Positions 1 to 11,454 of a DNA stretch of 64,000 nt are shown piece after piece. The position numbers and the translations under genes are program-made. The notes under the pieces are model-generated. The model had not been told where the DNA came from. It did not search any database and worked only from the letters and a program-made list of their open reading frames with translations. This DNA comes from Canna indica (lineage: Eukaryota; Streptophyta; Magnoliopsida; Zingiberales; Cannaceae): positions 44,614,501 to 44,678,500 of the forward strand of contig CP136890.1 in assembly GCA_034359265.1 (NCBI GenBank). Reading direction: 5' to 3'. Position 1 is the first letter of the stretch; the number at the start of each line of letters is the position of its first letter.

Positions 1-50
1 ATCATGCTTTACTAGATATAATTTTTCAAGCTAATATTTTCTTTTTGTAG

Positions 51-1123
51 GCCCGATATACCTGGGATCCCGCCATTGAGGCTCATGTGATGGATTCTTG
101 GGAAGCTTACAATAACATGTTTTTCAAGGATATCCTCCATCGGGCGCGGGATGAGGTGCACGTGAGTATAGGCGGTAACAGAGATACACCTATGGATGCG
201 CTCAAGGGACACAGACCAATCTGGATGGAGGTCGACGTATGGGATTGGCTATGCGACATTTGAGCATCAGAGGGATGGCAGTGTGCCTCCCGGACGGCGC
301 ACCAAAATTGGATGACGCTGGTCGAGGGATCGGTCGGCCGACATACAGGTGGGTCCATCCCATTTATCAGCCACGAGCGTCGATTGGTAAGTAATTTAAT
401 AACTATTTTTATTATTCATTTATTATTATAGAAAAACTAATTATATTTATTTTATTGTAGAAGACGCGAGATGCGCAGGGGACGCTCATCCATGCTGATC
501 CTCCGAGGGTCTTCAAGGAGACACATAGATACCAGCGTGGTACTCGTCGGGGTGAGTTCATCAGTAGGAGGCCGGAGACGGTACTGGTAAGATAATATTT
601 TAAAAAAATTATGTAGTTCTATTATGTATAATTAATTTACTTTTATTTAAATGCCACGTATAGTGAGTTGGTGACCCAGCGGGGAGGTGATCCTGCGCAG
701 CATCAGCTTGATGCTGACACATGGATGCGGGTGGAAGGCATCGGCCACGGCCATGTATATGGCATTGGCACAATTACTCACACATGGGCGTTGTTGCAGC
801 TGCATGATGCAGGGTCGTCTGCTTTCACCTCGTTCGTCGTTGGTCCATCAATATCACGTGCGGATCAAGACCGATTAGTGGCCGTCGAGACTACTTAGGC
901 ATGCCTCAGTGCCGACATGGCCGCTATGAGAGATACTGTGATGCACAAGGCTCAGCATATGACGCAGATGGCTTAGCATATGGCGTAGATGACCCAGTAC
1001 ATGGCACATATATCTTCTATCATACCTGGTGCTCTAGCTCCTCCGCCTCCCCCATCATTCGGCGTGACGACATCAGCATCGGATCCATCATCATCATCGA
1101 CGCCGATTGATGTACTTTTTTGA
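51..1123 (+). pseudogene. CACTA transposase (Ptta/En/Spm, Transposase_24-like), C-terminal exons, broken
   Basis: Three exon-like blocks are separated by short GT-AG introns at about 388-460 and 589-660. Block 1 starts after TTTTTGTAG at position 50 and contains DSWEAYNNMFFKDILHRA; an in-frame stop near 261 is followed by continued similarity in the same frame, ending GGSIPFISHERRL. Block 2 encodes a segment with QGTLIHADPPRVFKETH. Block 3 contains VEGIGHGHVYGIGTI, matching the G-x-VYG-x-G signature near the C-terminus of plant Transposase_24 proteins, then a Met/Gln/Ala-rich tail reached by a frameshift and ending in a Ser-rich stretch. The family supplies the transposase of CACTA elements. 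Internal stops and at least one frameshift make this copy non-functional. The N-terminal half, including any catalytic residues, lies outside the window. Confidence 0.65.
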
Positions 1124-1286
1124 TATTTTATTTTGATATGATGTAAACATTATTATTTTGATACGATGTAAATAATATTTTGATATCTATATATTATAAT
1201 TTGTTGTCTTTTGTTTGTATATTAATTAAATATTGGAATAAGAATTTATATATATATTTTAAATAAATATATATATATATATTTAT

Positions 1287-1613
1287 GTGCGACGGTTTTG
1301 CGACTGTCGACGCCGTCGCAAATCCCCATCTACATGGTTGCGTAAAGCAGTCGCAAAAAATTGTGCGATAGTCTTTGCGATGGTAACGTGCGGTCACCAT
1401 ATCAGTCGCAAAACTCTATGTGATGGCTTTTGCGACGCTAGTAGGTGGTCGCAATATATGCATCTTTGGCGATGGTGTCGTGGCGGTCACGTAATATCTA
1501 CGATGATCCTATCTGCGACGGAAGTTTACGACTGCTAATGTCGTCGCAATTGCTCTTCTGTGACAGCATTGCGATCACTTTAGCCATCGCAGATGACGAA
1601 GTTTTTAGTAGTG
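1287..1613. repeat. CACTA subterminal repeat block and 3' terminus
   Basis: Motifs of the type TGCGACGG, CGTCGCAAA, GTCGCAAAA and TTGCGATGG recur about every 20-40 bases in both orientations, then GACGAAGTTTTTAGTAGTG closes the element. Such arrays are transposase-binding sites in studied CACTA elements; binding here is inferred. Confidence 0.7.
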
Positions 1614-3338
1614 AAATAAGAAATCCTCTGGTGCCACAATTGCTAGTGAACAGTCTATTCTTGATGAACTCTTTAATGCAAGGGAAACCTTGTCTCGGCC
1701 TCAATAATAGCTTATTTCTATTGAGAAGAAAGTCATTAAGCACTTCACTACTACTTCAACAAGTCTTATTTCTCTCTCCTCTAGTGGTCTTTCAAATTCT
1801 TCAAAGCTTTGATTGATCTTAGTACTCTTACTACTTCTCCTTTGGCTTATTATGCCAAAAAGGGGGAGAAATGATACATCTAGGAGCAACCTTATTTATC
1901 TTGTCTATTCTTTGGTTGTAATTGTATTCTGGTTTGACTACTGTAACTGTTTGTTTGTTTGTGTGACTTTGCTGGTAGTAATTTTTGGATGAGTGGATGA
2001 CTATTGTGTTTTGCCAAATAAGCCAAATGGGAAGATTGTTAGTGGTTGGCTTATCTGTGTTGGCTATATTTGGCAAACGTATTCCCGAATTGTTCCCAGT
2101 TGAAAAGACAGTTACAACTGCTTTTTGCCTATGAGGAGTTCTATTCAGTTCGCATTTGTAAAGACAGACACAACTGCTCTAGTTGTTGAGTAGTTTGTGC
2201 TGAAACTTATGATACTGTGGGTGATATCTATTAACTCTTTGATTACAAATATTATGACTGGGATATACTCTAGATACTCTCTTGATAGCTTGTGTTATAC
2301 TCTGAATATTCTCTTGACAGCTTGTGATTTGCAAAATAAGCCAAAGGGGAAGATTGTTAGTGTTTGGCTTATGATGTGTTGGCTTTATTTAGGAAAAGGA
2401 TTATCGGCCAGTTCTCAGTTGTATGACAGTTGCAACTACTGTGGAGTTTATATTGAAGATCTCAATTGAATGCTAGTTGTTATATTTGGCAAAAGAATTA
2501 TCAGTTAGTTCTTAGTTGCATGTCAGTTGCAATTGTTGTGGAGTTTATGCTGAAGTTCTCAGTTTATACTTACAGGTTACATTATGTTGTCTAACTGTTA
2601 CTTGCTCTGTCGCTTCTTAAGGAAATGTATTCCAAGTTATTCTCAGTTAAATGGACAGTCTCAACCGTAAGAAGCTCTGCTTATGTATTGATAGTTTTAA
2701 CTATGTTATGACAATTTCAACTGCTTACAGTTTGAGGTTTTTATGGATGTTTTTGCTGCAAATGTAATGGCTACTGGACTTCTAGTTTAAATGATGATTC
2801 TTGATATTATTGATTATTTAATCATCATTTATGACTTATGTCAGTTGAGTAGTGGAGAGTTTCCTACTCTTTATTTCTAGGCATTACTATTCTCTTTTAA
2901 TGATCATATGTTTATGATGTCTATTTATGTTGATTGGTTCAAACAATTGTTTGCGTAAAGGACAGTGATTGATGTCAGCATTTATTTAGATCCTTATAGG
3001 TTGTATGTTGACGGTAGTTACAACTATGTGAGGACACTTTTAACTGCTCCAATAGTCTATGATTTTTTAGACATGGTTACAACTGTGTGACATTTGGTTT
3101 CCAATATTAATGATGATTCTATTTTATATCTCAGATATTTTTTAATCATCTTTAATTACTTGTGTATTGCCTATGGAAGAAATGAAGTAGTATTCATTGA
3201 TAGGCTGGCGGTTATCTTGAAGCTTTTATGACTAAAGACAATTATGGAAGAAATGAAGTGGTCTTCATTAATGGGTTGACGGTTTTTTTTCAAAGCTTTT
3301 ATGGCAGCAGTTTTTCTTGAAGCTTTTATGGCCGAAAT
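1614..3338 (+). mobile_element. Old LTR-retrotransposon-like repeat (copia/SIRE-like 3' region), degenerate
   Basis: No intact gene. Around 1843-1870 GGCTTATTATGCCAAAAAGG leads into a GGGGGAGA tract, a phrase familiar from SIRE-type copia elements. Two similar segments start near 2013 and 2330, each running from an AATAAGCCAAA-type start through a GGGAAGATTG polypurine-like stretch into TTAGTG-TTGGCTTA, and resemble polypurine-tract/LTR-start junctions. Further diverged copies of the CAGTTGCAACT-type text follow to about 3070. This repeat is the target of the gypsy insertion at 3339 and resumes at 11174. Confidence 0.35.
3334..3338 (+). repeat. Target-site duplication GAAAT (left copy)
   Basis: GAAAT directly precedes the element that begins TGTTACG at 3339; the same five bases follow its other end at 11174-11178. 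A 5-bp duplication is what an LTR-retrotransposon integrase makes. Confidence 0.85.
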
Positions 3339-5370
3339 TGTTACGCTCCTAATTAGGGTCGCGTGACCGGCCAGGGTCTATGTCCTACCCTGAAGCCTAC
3401 CACATACACTGACTGACAAGAAACCGAAAGCATGTAAATAAAAACAACGTAGGATGCAGCTTTTATTTAATTTTTAAAGAAGATTCACAATTTTAAAAAG
3501 AGTTGCGAAACATCAACTACAAAATAAAACAGCTCGAGTTAAAGTCGAATACATGTTTTCAAATAAACATCTCCCATTGTATGTAAAGAAAACAATCCTA
3601 GACATCACGACTACGACTACTGGACGCTGCTACGAGATCTACACCACTGCCTGCCCTCCAGCTGCACCATGACTCCAAGCCTCACCTCATTGGTTGGGCT
3701 CTGCAAAATGAGAGAAATAAATAGTGAGTCCACCTGGGACTCAGTGAGAGGTTCTTTCGAAGCTCCACATAAATCACCGATAATCACATGTATATAAGTA
3801 AAAAAAATATAAAGTTAGGGATCTAATCTAGTCCTGATATGGCAACCGACCCCAAGAGTCGTCCTGTATAGACCATACAGTCATATAACCAGCTATGACA
3901 GCCTAACTAAATAGAATAGCACCCGGCCACTAGGGCTTGCTCATGAACCAGTGGTTCGGCTCTAACCAGCCTTACCACACAATGACATAAGTATTCTGGC
4001 CGCACGGCCTACATAACACATAAGTAAATCAGAGCAAACACCGGGACGTCAAATAGGATGGTCTATTAGTCTCCGAACACCTACCGGGTTAGGGATAGCT
4101 AGTCCCACCCAACTAGGGTCTAACACCTAGCGGGCCCGCTGGTGCAATCTCAAGACCCAAATCACTGGCCGAGTCAAGCATTAGTCATTCTGACTATCCA
4201 TGCTTCTCGGCTGACCATCCCAATCACATCACACAAGCAAAGTGTCCTAAAGTTTCCTTATTTAAAATCCTGAGCATTCACCCGTGCTCAGCCCTTTTCT
4301 CCGGGCCTTACCATTCGCACACTACTGTTCGTTGGTTGTTCCCTAGGTGTGAGACCTAGCTTGTCTACATTCGAGTTTCTCTAAATAACAAGCACCCTAG
4401 AGTTTCTTAATAGTCCTCTAGCGTCATATGCCACATTTCAAGTGTGAACGACATGTCATAAGTGTAGAAATGTCCAAATACATACATGTCACAACCCATA
4501 AGTTATAATGAAATTAACCTACCTCTACTAGAAATGTCCATATGAATAAACGCATAATTGCAATAATAAAATAATTAAATTTTATATTTATTAAATAAAT
4601 TCCAGCAAGGTAATAATTAATCTATCATGGTGATTTCAATACTAGCATTAATAATTTGATGAAGGAAATTCTACAAATCATATACCATACATAATCTTAG
4701 CCATATATGCGCATTCAAGAAGATATTCTCCTACAATTTTAAATCTCATCTACTAGCATCAACAATCCATTCATTAATCACTAAATCGACAATTTCAATC
4801 GACGAACATAATTTCCAAGAGATGAAATCAACACGTTGAATCAAATCTACTCTCCTCTCCAATCGGCTGATCCCTAAACAAGGGTACTTGTTCGGCCGAA
4901 CCTTCTTGAAGGGGAAAGGAAGGACAATTTGACCATGAGATCGTAAGATCTCACTTCACAAATTATCTACACATGAAAAGGGATCGACCCAAGGGATTTA
5001 AGCCACTCGAGGGATTTGTGGAAAATTTCGGCATGGACTTTCCCCTTTCTCCCTCAATTGGTTGGCCCCTAAAACCAAGAAAACGATGCAGAAACATTCA
5101 TAGCATGATTACAACTTGCGTAAGAAAACCATAAACCTCGAGAAACTTCAGATCCACCAGATCTGACGCGAGGTAAACAATGTTTCATCATCTCTAAGGG
5201 TCGGCCACACGCCTACCCTACTAAACTAAGTTCGACCACTGACCTTGATCAAAAAAGAAGACGATCTAGGCGACGATGACTCCGATCTCCGGCGACAACA
5301 CCAATTTCTCGCGCCACCACTCGGAATCCTCTTCTCTCCCTTCACCTCGGGCTACGTGCGGCTCCTTCTT
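3339..5370 (-). repeat. 3' LTR of the minus-strand gypsy element (inner end deleted)
   Basis: Aligns to 9336 onward by eye, sharing for example ACTGACTGACAAGAAACC, GGGATCTAATCTAGTCCT and CGGCGACAACACCAATTTCT. It is intact at the outer boundary (TGTTACG...), but similarity stops near 5370 where the sequence jumps into integrase. About 500 bases (roughly 3998-4510) are present here and missing from the other LTR. Confidence 0.85.
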
Positions 5371-5820
5371 GACAGGTATGAAATGGGTGGTCTTTGTCAA
5401 TCTATCAACCACCACCCAGATAGAATCAAATCCACCTCTTGACTTAGGTAGCCCTGTCACTAGGTCTATGGTGATCTTCTCCCACTTCCACTCGGGAACC
5501 TCTAGGCTTTGCAACAGCCCCGCGGGCTTCAGGTGTTCGGCCTTTACTTGCTGGCAGACCAAACACTTGGATATGAATTCCGCAACCTCCCTTTTCATGC
5601 CCTTCGACCAGTAATGCTGCCTTAAGTCTTGGTACATTTTGGTGGCTCCTAGATGCATCGTATAAGTGGAACGATGACCCAGCTCCAGGATCTGCCTCTG
5701 CACTTTTGCCATATCAGGCACCACGATTCGGTCTCTGAACCTCAGTACACCCTCTGAGTCCAACCTGAACCCATTCTCTGCATCGCCTCTCTTCACTAAG
5801 TCGTTCAATAGGGCACAGAA
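5371..5820 (-). pseudogene. Gypsy integrase, N-terminal part, truncated by deletion
   Basis: Minus-strand translation gives the zinc-binding region ([18 protein letters not shown] ... [13 protein letters not shown]) and the start of the catalytic core (TIDLVTGLPKSRGGFDSIWV, first catalytic Asp). It breaks after HFIPVK, where the frame enters LTR sequence. The second Asp, the Glu and the chromodomain are missing. Integrase normally joins the element's cDNA to the host chromosome; this copy cannot. Confidence 0.85.
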
Positions 5821-7330
5821 GGCGTCCTCTCCCTATGCGGTATGCAACATATCCACCAATGTGGATTGTACCCGCAGGTGCACCACTAGGGCACCCGATG
5901 CTGACACTACTAAAAATGCTCCCCCATCCAAGCATAGTGCCAAGTCTCGCGCTACCGGCCTTCTCCCGATTGCCAAATGGGCTAGGCTGCCCCTGGACTT
6001 TCTGCTCAGTGCGTCTGCCACCACATTGGCCTTCCCGAGGTGATACAAGATGGTACAATCATAATCTTTCAAGAGTTGAAGCCATCTTCTTTGCCTTAAA
6101 TTGAGCTCCTTTTGAATGAGCAAGTACTGGAGGCTTTTGTGGTCGGTATAAATCTCACAAGCCTCACCGTATAGGTAGTGGCGCCATAGCTTGAGAGCGA
6201 ACACTACTGCCGCCAATTCCAAATCATATGCTGGGTAATTCTTTTCGTGAACTTTCAACTGACGAGACGCATAGGCGATCACCCTGCCATACTACATCAG
6301 AACACAGCCCAGGTCAACCCAAGAGGCGTCACAGTATACCATAAATTCCCTCGAGCTAGAAGGTACGACCAGAATTGGTGCTGACGTCAGGCATTCTTTG
6401 AGCTTCAGGAAGCTCTCCTCACACTTCCCGTCCCACTCAAATTTGACCTTTTTTTGGGTTAACCGAGTCAGAGGAGCTGCAATTTTTTAGAAGTTTTCTA
6501 CAAACTTTCTGTAATACCCAGCTAACCCCAAGAAACTACGAACTTCAGTCACACTGGTCAGCCGCTTCGAGTCCTTTACCGCCTCTATCTTGGCGGGGTC
6601 CACACTGATTCCTTCCTTAGACACTATATGACCTAGGAATCCCACACTTTCTAGCCAAAACTCACACTTGGTGAATTTGGCGTACAACTGATGTTTTTTT
6701 AGGGTTTCCAGGACCGTTTCCAAATGCTCGGAGTGCTCCTCCTTGCTCTTGGAATACACTAGGATGTCGTCAATAAAGACTATCACAAATCTGTCCAGGT
6801 ATTCTTTGAACACTCTGTTCATGAGATCCATAAAGGCCACAGGTGCGTTAGTCAATCCAAACGACATCACCAGGAACTCATAATGGTCGTAGCGAGTCCT
6901 GAAAGGAGTCTTGGGTACGTCGCGGTCTCGGATTCTCAGCTGATGATATCCAAACCTCAAATCAATCTTTGAGAACCACTCTGCCCCTTGCAACTCGTCG
7001 ATTCTAGGAAGCGGGTAATGATTTTTGATTGTCACCTGTTGAGCTGCCTATAGTCGATGCACATGCACATGGACCCGTCCTTTTTCTTCACAAATAGGAA
7101 CGAAGCACCTCACGGGGACACACTTGAGCGAATGAAGCCCAAGTCCAACAACTCTTGCAATTGTGCCTTTAACTCCCGAAGTTCGGTCGGCACCATCCTA
7201 TAGGGTGGGATGGAGATCGGTGCTGCCCCGGGCTGCAATTCAATGCAGAATTCAATTTCTCTTCTAGGCGGCAATCCCGACAATTCCTCAAGGAAGACAT
7301 CGGGGAACTCAAAGATCACCGGAGTTCTAC
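5821..7330 (-). pseudogene. Gypsy reverse transcriptase and RNase H, broken
   Basis: Minus strand, in order: [19 protein letters not shown] and [18 protein letters not shown] upstream of the [25 protein letters not shown] (first catalytic Asp in KIDL); [20 protein letters not shown]; and the active-site box [14 protein letters not shown]. The RT connection ([19 protein letters not shown]) leads to an RNase H-like domain with VYCDAS and [37 protein letters not shown] and [11 protein letters not shown]. Stops occur near 7110, 6487, 6290 and 5833, and a frameshift near 7035. The enzyme would copy element RNA into DNA; this copy is inactive. Confidence 0.9.
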
Positions 7331-7379
7331 TAACTCCCTGAGCCGAGTCCCCCCTTTCCTCAGCACAGATACGAAGGTC

Positions 7380-7850
7380 AAGAAGGACTAGTAGCTGCCC
7401 GACAGCAGTTTGCGATCCTTAAGGGCTGAAATGATTTCCATGGGCTCACCCCTTCCATCTCCTTGGAAGGTGAACAGTGGAAACCCGGGCTTACTGAATG
7501 TGTTGGTCTTAGCCCGACAATCTACTAACACAAAGTGCTCCACCAGCCAGTCCATGTCGAGTATGACCTCTAGTTCAAGCATTGGCAAGAGTGTCAATTC
7601 TGCTCTTAATGTATGGCCGCAGATGATCACCTCACAGTCCTGGAAGGCTGATTCAGCTATTATGGTGTCGCCCGTGGACGTGGACACCACATATGGCACG
7701 TTAAGCAAGGAAGGTGCCATTGGAAACCCAAGAGCAAACTCGACAAACACAAACTAGTGTGTGGCAATCGGATCAAATAGAACATAAGCAGCAGATGAAT
7801 TTACTAAAATAGTACCTGTTACCACTGCCTTAGATATCTCTGCCCCATCA
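7380..7850 (-). pseudogene. Gypsy aspartic protease (RVP_2-like), broken
   Basis: Minus-strand frame 7750-7388 contains VVSTSTGDTIIAESAF, CEVIICGHTLRAELTLLPML and VILDMDWLVEHF, the segment after the active site in plant gypsy proteases (family version GMDWL). The active site lies upstream of the open frame, near 7770-7790, and reads LFDPIATH, so the usual Ser-Gly after Asp is replaced, and a stop follows. The protease normally cuts the Gag-Pol polyprotein. Confidence 0.75.
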
Positions 7851-7915
7851 CGGTTCATAGCGAACACTCTAGCAGACGGTCTCTCTAAATGGCTAGCCTC
7901 TCTGAGCCACTGACC

Positions 7916-9114
7916 CTACTGACATAGGAGCATTTCCTTTTGGCTGCTCAGATTTCTGACCAACTCTCTTCGGATAGTCCTTCGTAAAGTGCCCGACCTA
8001 ACCGCATTTATAGCAAGCATCCATGCGGCCAAGACAAGCCCCCCAGTGCCTCCGACAGCAGCTTCCACACTATGGCACATCAAACTTCTGGGAAGCACCT
8101 CACGACCCTTACTATTCCAGACCCTGGGCCCCCACGGCCCTAGCTACCACTCCGGCCTCGGTTTTGCTGATGGTCTGCGGTGGTCACTGCCCCCTCTGGA
8201 TGCCACAGTCGACCCCTAGATCCTTGCGGCCAAATTTCTTCTTGCTCGGCCCGTCGTTCCTCTTGAACGGCACCGAAGCTTCCTTCCGAAGAGCTTCATC
8301 CACCACTCGGGCAAGAGTGGAATCCTCGGTGTAGTGGATGAGTCTGCCAATCTGAGGCCTTAAGCCCCCAACAAATCTCTTGACCCTGGCGGTCTCAGAT
8401 GCCACTAGGGTCGGATGATATTTGGAAAGCTAGTTGAATTCTATCTCATACTCTAGCACTGACATGCCACCAGACTGGCGCAACATCTCAAAGTCCCGTG
8501 CCCGCTTATCGCGAACACTCATTAGCAAGTATTGTTCTTCCACCACCGCCTTAAATTCTTCCAAGTGGGAGACGACGCGCCTGCTACCCTGTGAGCCCTC
8601 CAAGTGTGCAGCTAGACCTTTGCCAGTCCCCTCATCTGTAGCCCGACCATACGGGCCGCTGCCTCCGATGAGCACCCCAGTTCCATGCACAGTTCATAGC
8701 AGTCCCCCCTAGTAACTTAGTGACATCCACCTGCTGATCTGTCCCGATGAATTCTGGCGGCTTCACCATGATGAAGTTTGGATAAGATGGGGCTCCTGGA
8801 ACCCTGTTCACCAGTGCTACTGTCGCGGCCACCTCCGGTACCATCGGAACTACAGGTACGGGTTGCGGCGGCGGCTGCTGCAGCAGCTACTGCTGCATCT
8901 GGTGTCTCAGCTCCTGCTCCGTAAGGAGCGCCTCTATTAATTGAGCCACCTGAGCCTGCAGTTGAGGACCCGCAGAATCTTGCCCCTGATCCTCGGACTG
9001 CTCCCTATCCCTACCCCGGGCTCGGCCTCGGCCTCTACCTCAGCCTCGACCTCGACCCTAGCATTCTGTCAAATTACTGCCGCTGCCGCTCAGCACAGCA
9101 TTATGAGTCTCCAT
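7916..9114 (-). pseudogene. Gypsy gag with defective zinc knuckle
   Basis: A minus-strand ATG at 9114 opens METHNAVLSGSGSNL, followed by an Arg-Gly-rich stretch and a Gln/Pro-rich stretch. The capsid-like region contains YPNFIMVKPPEFIGTDQQVD, EEFKAVVEEQYLLMSVRDKR, GGMSVLEYEIEFN and ARVKRFVGGLRPQIGRLIHY, now in three frames. The zinc knuckle near 7985-8040 reads CYKCG-stop-VGHFTKDY, so it has a premature stop and its final Cys is Tyr. Gag packages the element RNA. The sister copy keeps an intact CX2CX4HX4C knuckle. Confidence 0.8.
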
Positions 9115-9319
9115 CACACTAACACAGAGAAAAACAAAACAATTCTCCAGTCACATAAATAATTATTCAACAGAATCATTTTTAAATTACTAACCGTATG
9201 GTGGGCTGAGTGCAGTCGTGGTTGCCAGATCTCGTAGCAAAACTATACCGTATGTCAACACGCTAGCATATGTCTCATACGGTACCCAACTCCTAGTCGT
9301 AGTCAAGACCTAACTAAAA

Positions 9320-9334
9320 GTTCTGATACCAACT
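9320..9334 (-). other. Primer-binding site (initiator tRNA-Met)
   Basis: On the minus strand TTGGTATCAGAAC lies just inside the 5' LTR, differing at one base from the initiator-tRNA complement TGGTATCAGAGC. Its position fixes the transcription direction of the element as minus. Confidence 0.8.
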
Positions 9335-9335
9335 T

Positions 9336-11173
9336 TGTCACGCCCCAACTTAGGGTCGTGTGACCAGCCAAGGTCTATGTCCTACCTTGAAGCATACCAC
9401 ATACACTGACTGACAAGAAACCAGAAGCATGTAAATAAAAACAACGATGCAGCTTTTATTTAATTTTGAAAGAAGGTTCATAATTTTAAAAAGAGTTGTG
9501 AAACATCAATTACAAAATAAAACAACTTGAGTTAAAGTCGAATACATATTTTCAAATAAACAACTCCCAGTGTATGTAAAGAAAACAATCCTAGACATCA
9601 CGACTACGACTACTGGACGCTGCTACAAGATCTACGCCATTGCCTGCCCTCAAGCTGCACCATGACTCCAAGCCTCACCTCACTGGTTGGGCTCCGCAAA
9701 ACAAGAGAAATAAACCGTGAGTCCACATGGGACTCAGTGAGTGGTTCTTCCGAACCTCCACACAAATCCCCGATAATCACATGTATATAAGTCAAAAAAA
9801 TATAAAGTTAGGGATCTAATCTAGTCCTGGTATGGCAACCGACCCCAAGAACCATCCTGTATAGACCATATAGTCATATAACCAGCCATAATAGCCCAAC
9901 TAAACATAATAGCACCCAACCATTAGGGCTTGCTCATGAACCAATGGTTCGGCTCTAACCAGCCTTACCACACAATGACAGAAGTATACCATACAGAAGG
10001 AAATTAACCTACCTCTACTACCATGAATAACCACATAATTGCAACAACAAAATAATTAAATTTTGTATTTATTCAATAAATTCCAGCAAGGTAACAATTA
10101 ATCTATCATGGTAATTTCAATACTAGCGTTAATAATTTGATGAAGGAAATTCTACAAATTATATACCATACATAATCTTAGCCACAAATCATATTCTCCT
10201 ACAATTTTAAATCTCATCTACTAGCATCAACAATCCATTCATCAATCGCTAAATCGATAATTTCAATTGACGAACATAATTTCCAAGAGATGAAATCAAC
10301 ACGTTGAATCAAATCTACTCTCCTCTCCACTCAGCCGATCCCTAAACAAGGGTACTTGTTCGGCCAAACCTTCTTGAAGGGGAAATGAAGGACAATTTGA
10401 CCATGAGATCGTAAGATCTAACTCCACGAATCATCTACCCATGAAAAGGGATCGATCCAAGGGGTTTAACCCACTCGAGGGATTTGAGGAAAATTTTGGT
10501 ATGGCCTTTCCCCTTTCTCCCTCAATTGGTCGGCCCTTAAAACCAAGAAAACGATGTGGAAACATTCATCGCATGATTACAACTTGCATAAGAAAACCAT
10601 AAACCTCAAGAAACTTCATATCCACAAGATCTGACGGGAGAAAAACAATATTTCATCATCTCTAAGGGTTGGCCACACGCCTACCCTACTAAACTAAAGG
10701 AAGATGATCACTCACCTTGATCAAAAAGGAAGACGATCTAGGTGACGACGACTCCGATCTCCGGCGACGACACCAATTTCTCGCGCCACCACTCGGAATC
10801 CTCTTCTCTCCTTTCATCTCGGGCTCCGTGCTGCTTCTTCTTGAGCCGTACGGCAGCAGGGGTGAGGGATTTTATATTTATTTATTTATTTGACTAAAAA
10901 TCCCTTCCTCACTTAATCCCTTACTCGACTCGGTCCGAGTCCGATTCAAGCCCCGATTAAATCCACATACACGATTTGAACTCGACTCATACTAAGGCAT
11001 CTTATGTTTAAAAAGGAAGGAACATTTAACTAATAAATTTTACCTGACTAACTCGATTCAAGCTTAAATTATACCTTCTACATCACGGCGATTTCGCGAC
11101 TCGACCCGACTAACTCCGATCCGGTGGGGTGCACCAAAAATAAATTTTATATTAGGAAACCTCGGGTCTTACA
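9336..11173 (-). repeat. 5' LTR of the minus-strand gypsy element
   Basis: Bounded in plus-strand reading by TGTCACGCCCC at 9336 and GGGTCTTACA ending at 11173 (minus: TGTAAGACCC ... GGGGCGTGACA). It is 1838 bases because about 500 bases present in the other LTR are missing near 9980-10010. It contains the promoter-side end of the LTR that the other copy has lost. Confidence 0.88.
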
Positions 11174-11415
11174 GAAATATTATGTTGAGTTATAGATATC
11201 TTTTGAGTTTGAAACTGCTGAAGTTAGGATTCTTTATTAAATGGCATTTATGGAAGTTGGTTGGCCTACTCTTATGAGGAAAGATAAGATATGAATATGC
11301 AAGAAATGCAATTTTAACTACACGTTTGGCAGTCTAAACTGCTCTTGCTGCAGTGAAGTCTATACTACTGTGATGATTATCCTGCTGCGATTTTCCTTAA
11401 ATCGGGAGATTATTG

Positions 11416-11453
<38 letters not shown>

Positions 11454-11454
11454 A
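11174..11454. other. Target-site copy, continuation of the older repeat, and AT microsatellite
   Basis: GAAAT at 11174-11178 is the right target duplication. The next 240 bases resemble the text before 3339 (phrases such as AAACTGCTCTTG) and contain no gene. A (TA)n run at about 11417-11451 sits exactly where the second gypsy copy begins. Confidence 0.6.

Larger units (their letters stand above)
1..1613 (+). mobile_element. CACTA (En/Spm) DNA transposon, 3' portion
   Basis: The right end reads TTTTTAGTAGTG, the reverse complement of a CACTACTAAAAA terminus, and stops at 1613. Upstream is a subterminal block of short GCGACGG / CGTCGCAAAA motifs in both orientations, typical of plant CACTA elements. 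Further upstream is a decayed Transposase_24-like coding region. The 5' end lies outside the window, so the 3-bp target duplication cannot be tested; the three bases after the terminus are AAA. Confidence 0.8.
3339..11173 (-). mobile_element. Ty3/gypsy LTR retrotransposon, Tekay/Del-like, decayed
   Basis: Read on the minus strand the order is 5' LTR (11173-9336), primer-binding site, gag, protease, reverse transcriptase, RNase H, integrase, 3' LTR (5370-3339). Both outer ends carry TG...CA and are flanked by GAAAT. Many in-frame stops and frameshifts disrupt the coding region. A deletion fuses the middle of integrase to the interior of the 3' LTR near 5370, removing the rest of integrase, the chromodomain region, the polypurine tract and roughly the first 330 bases of the 3' LTR. 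Assignment to the chromovirus Tekay/Del group rests on the polymerase sequence and on the better-preserved sister copy at 11455-16822. Confidence 0.9.
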
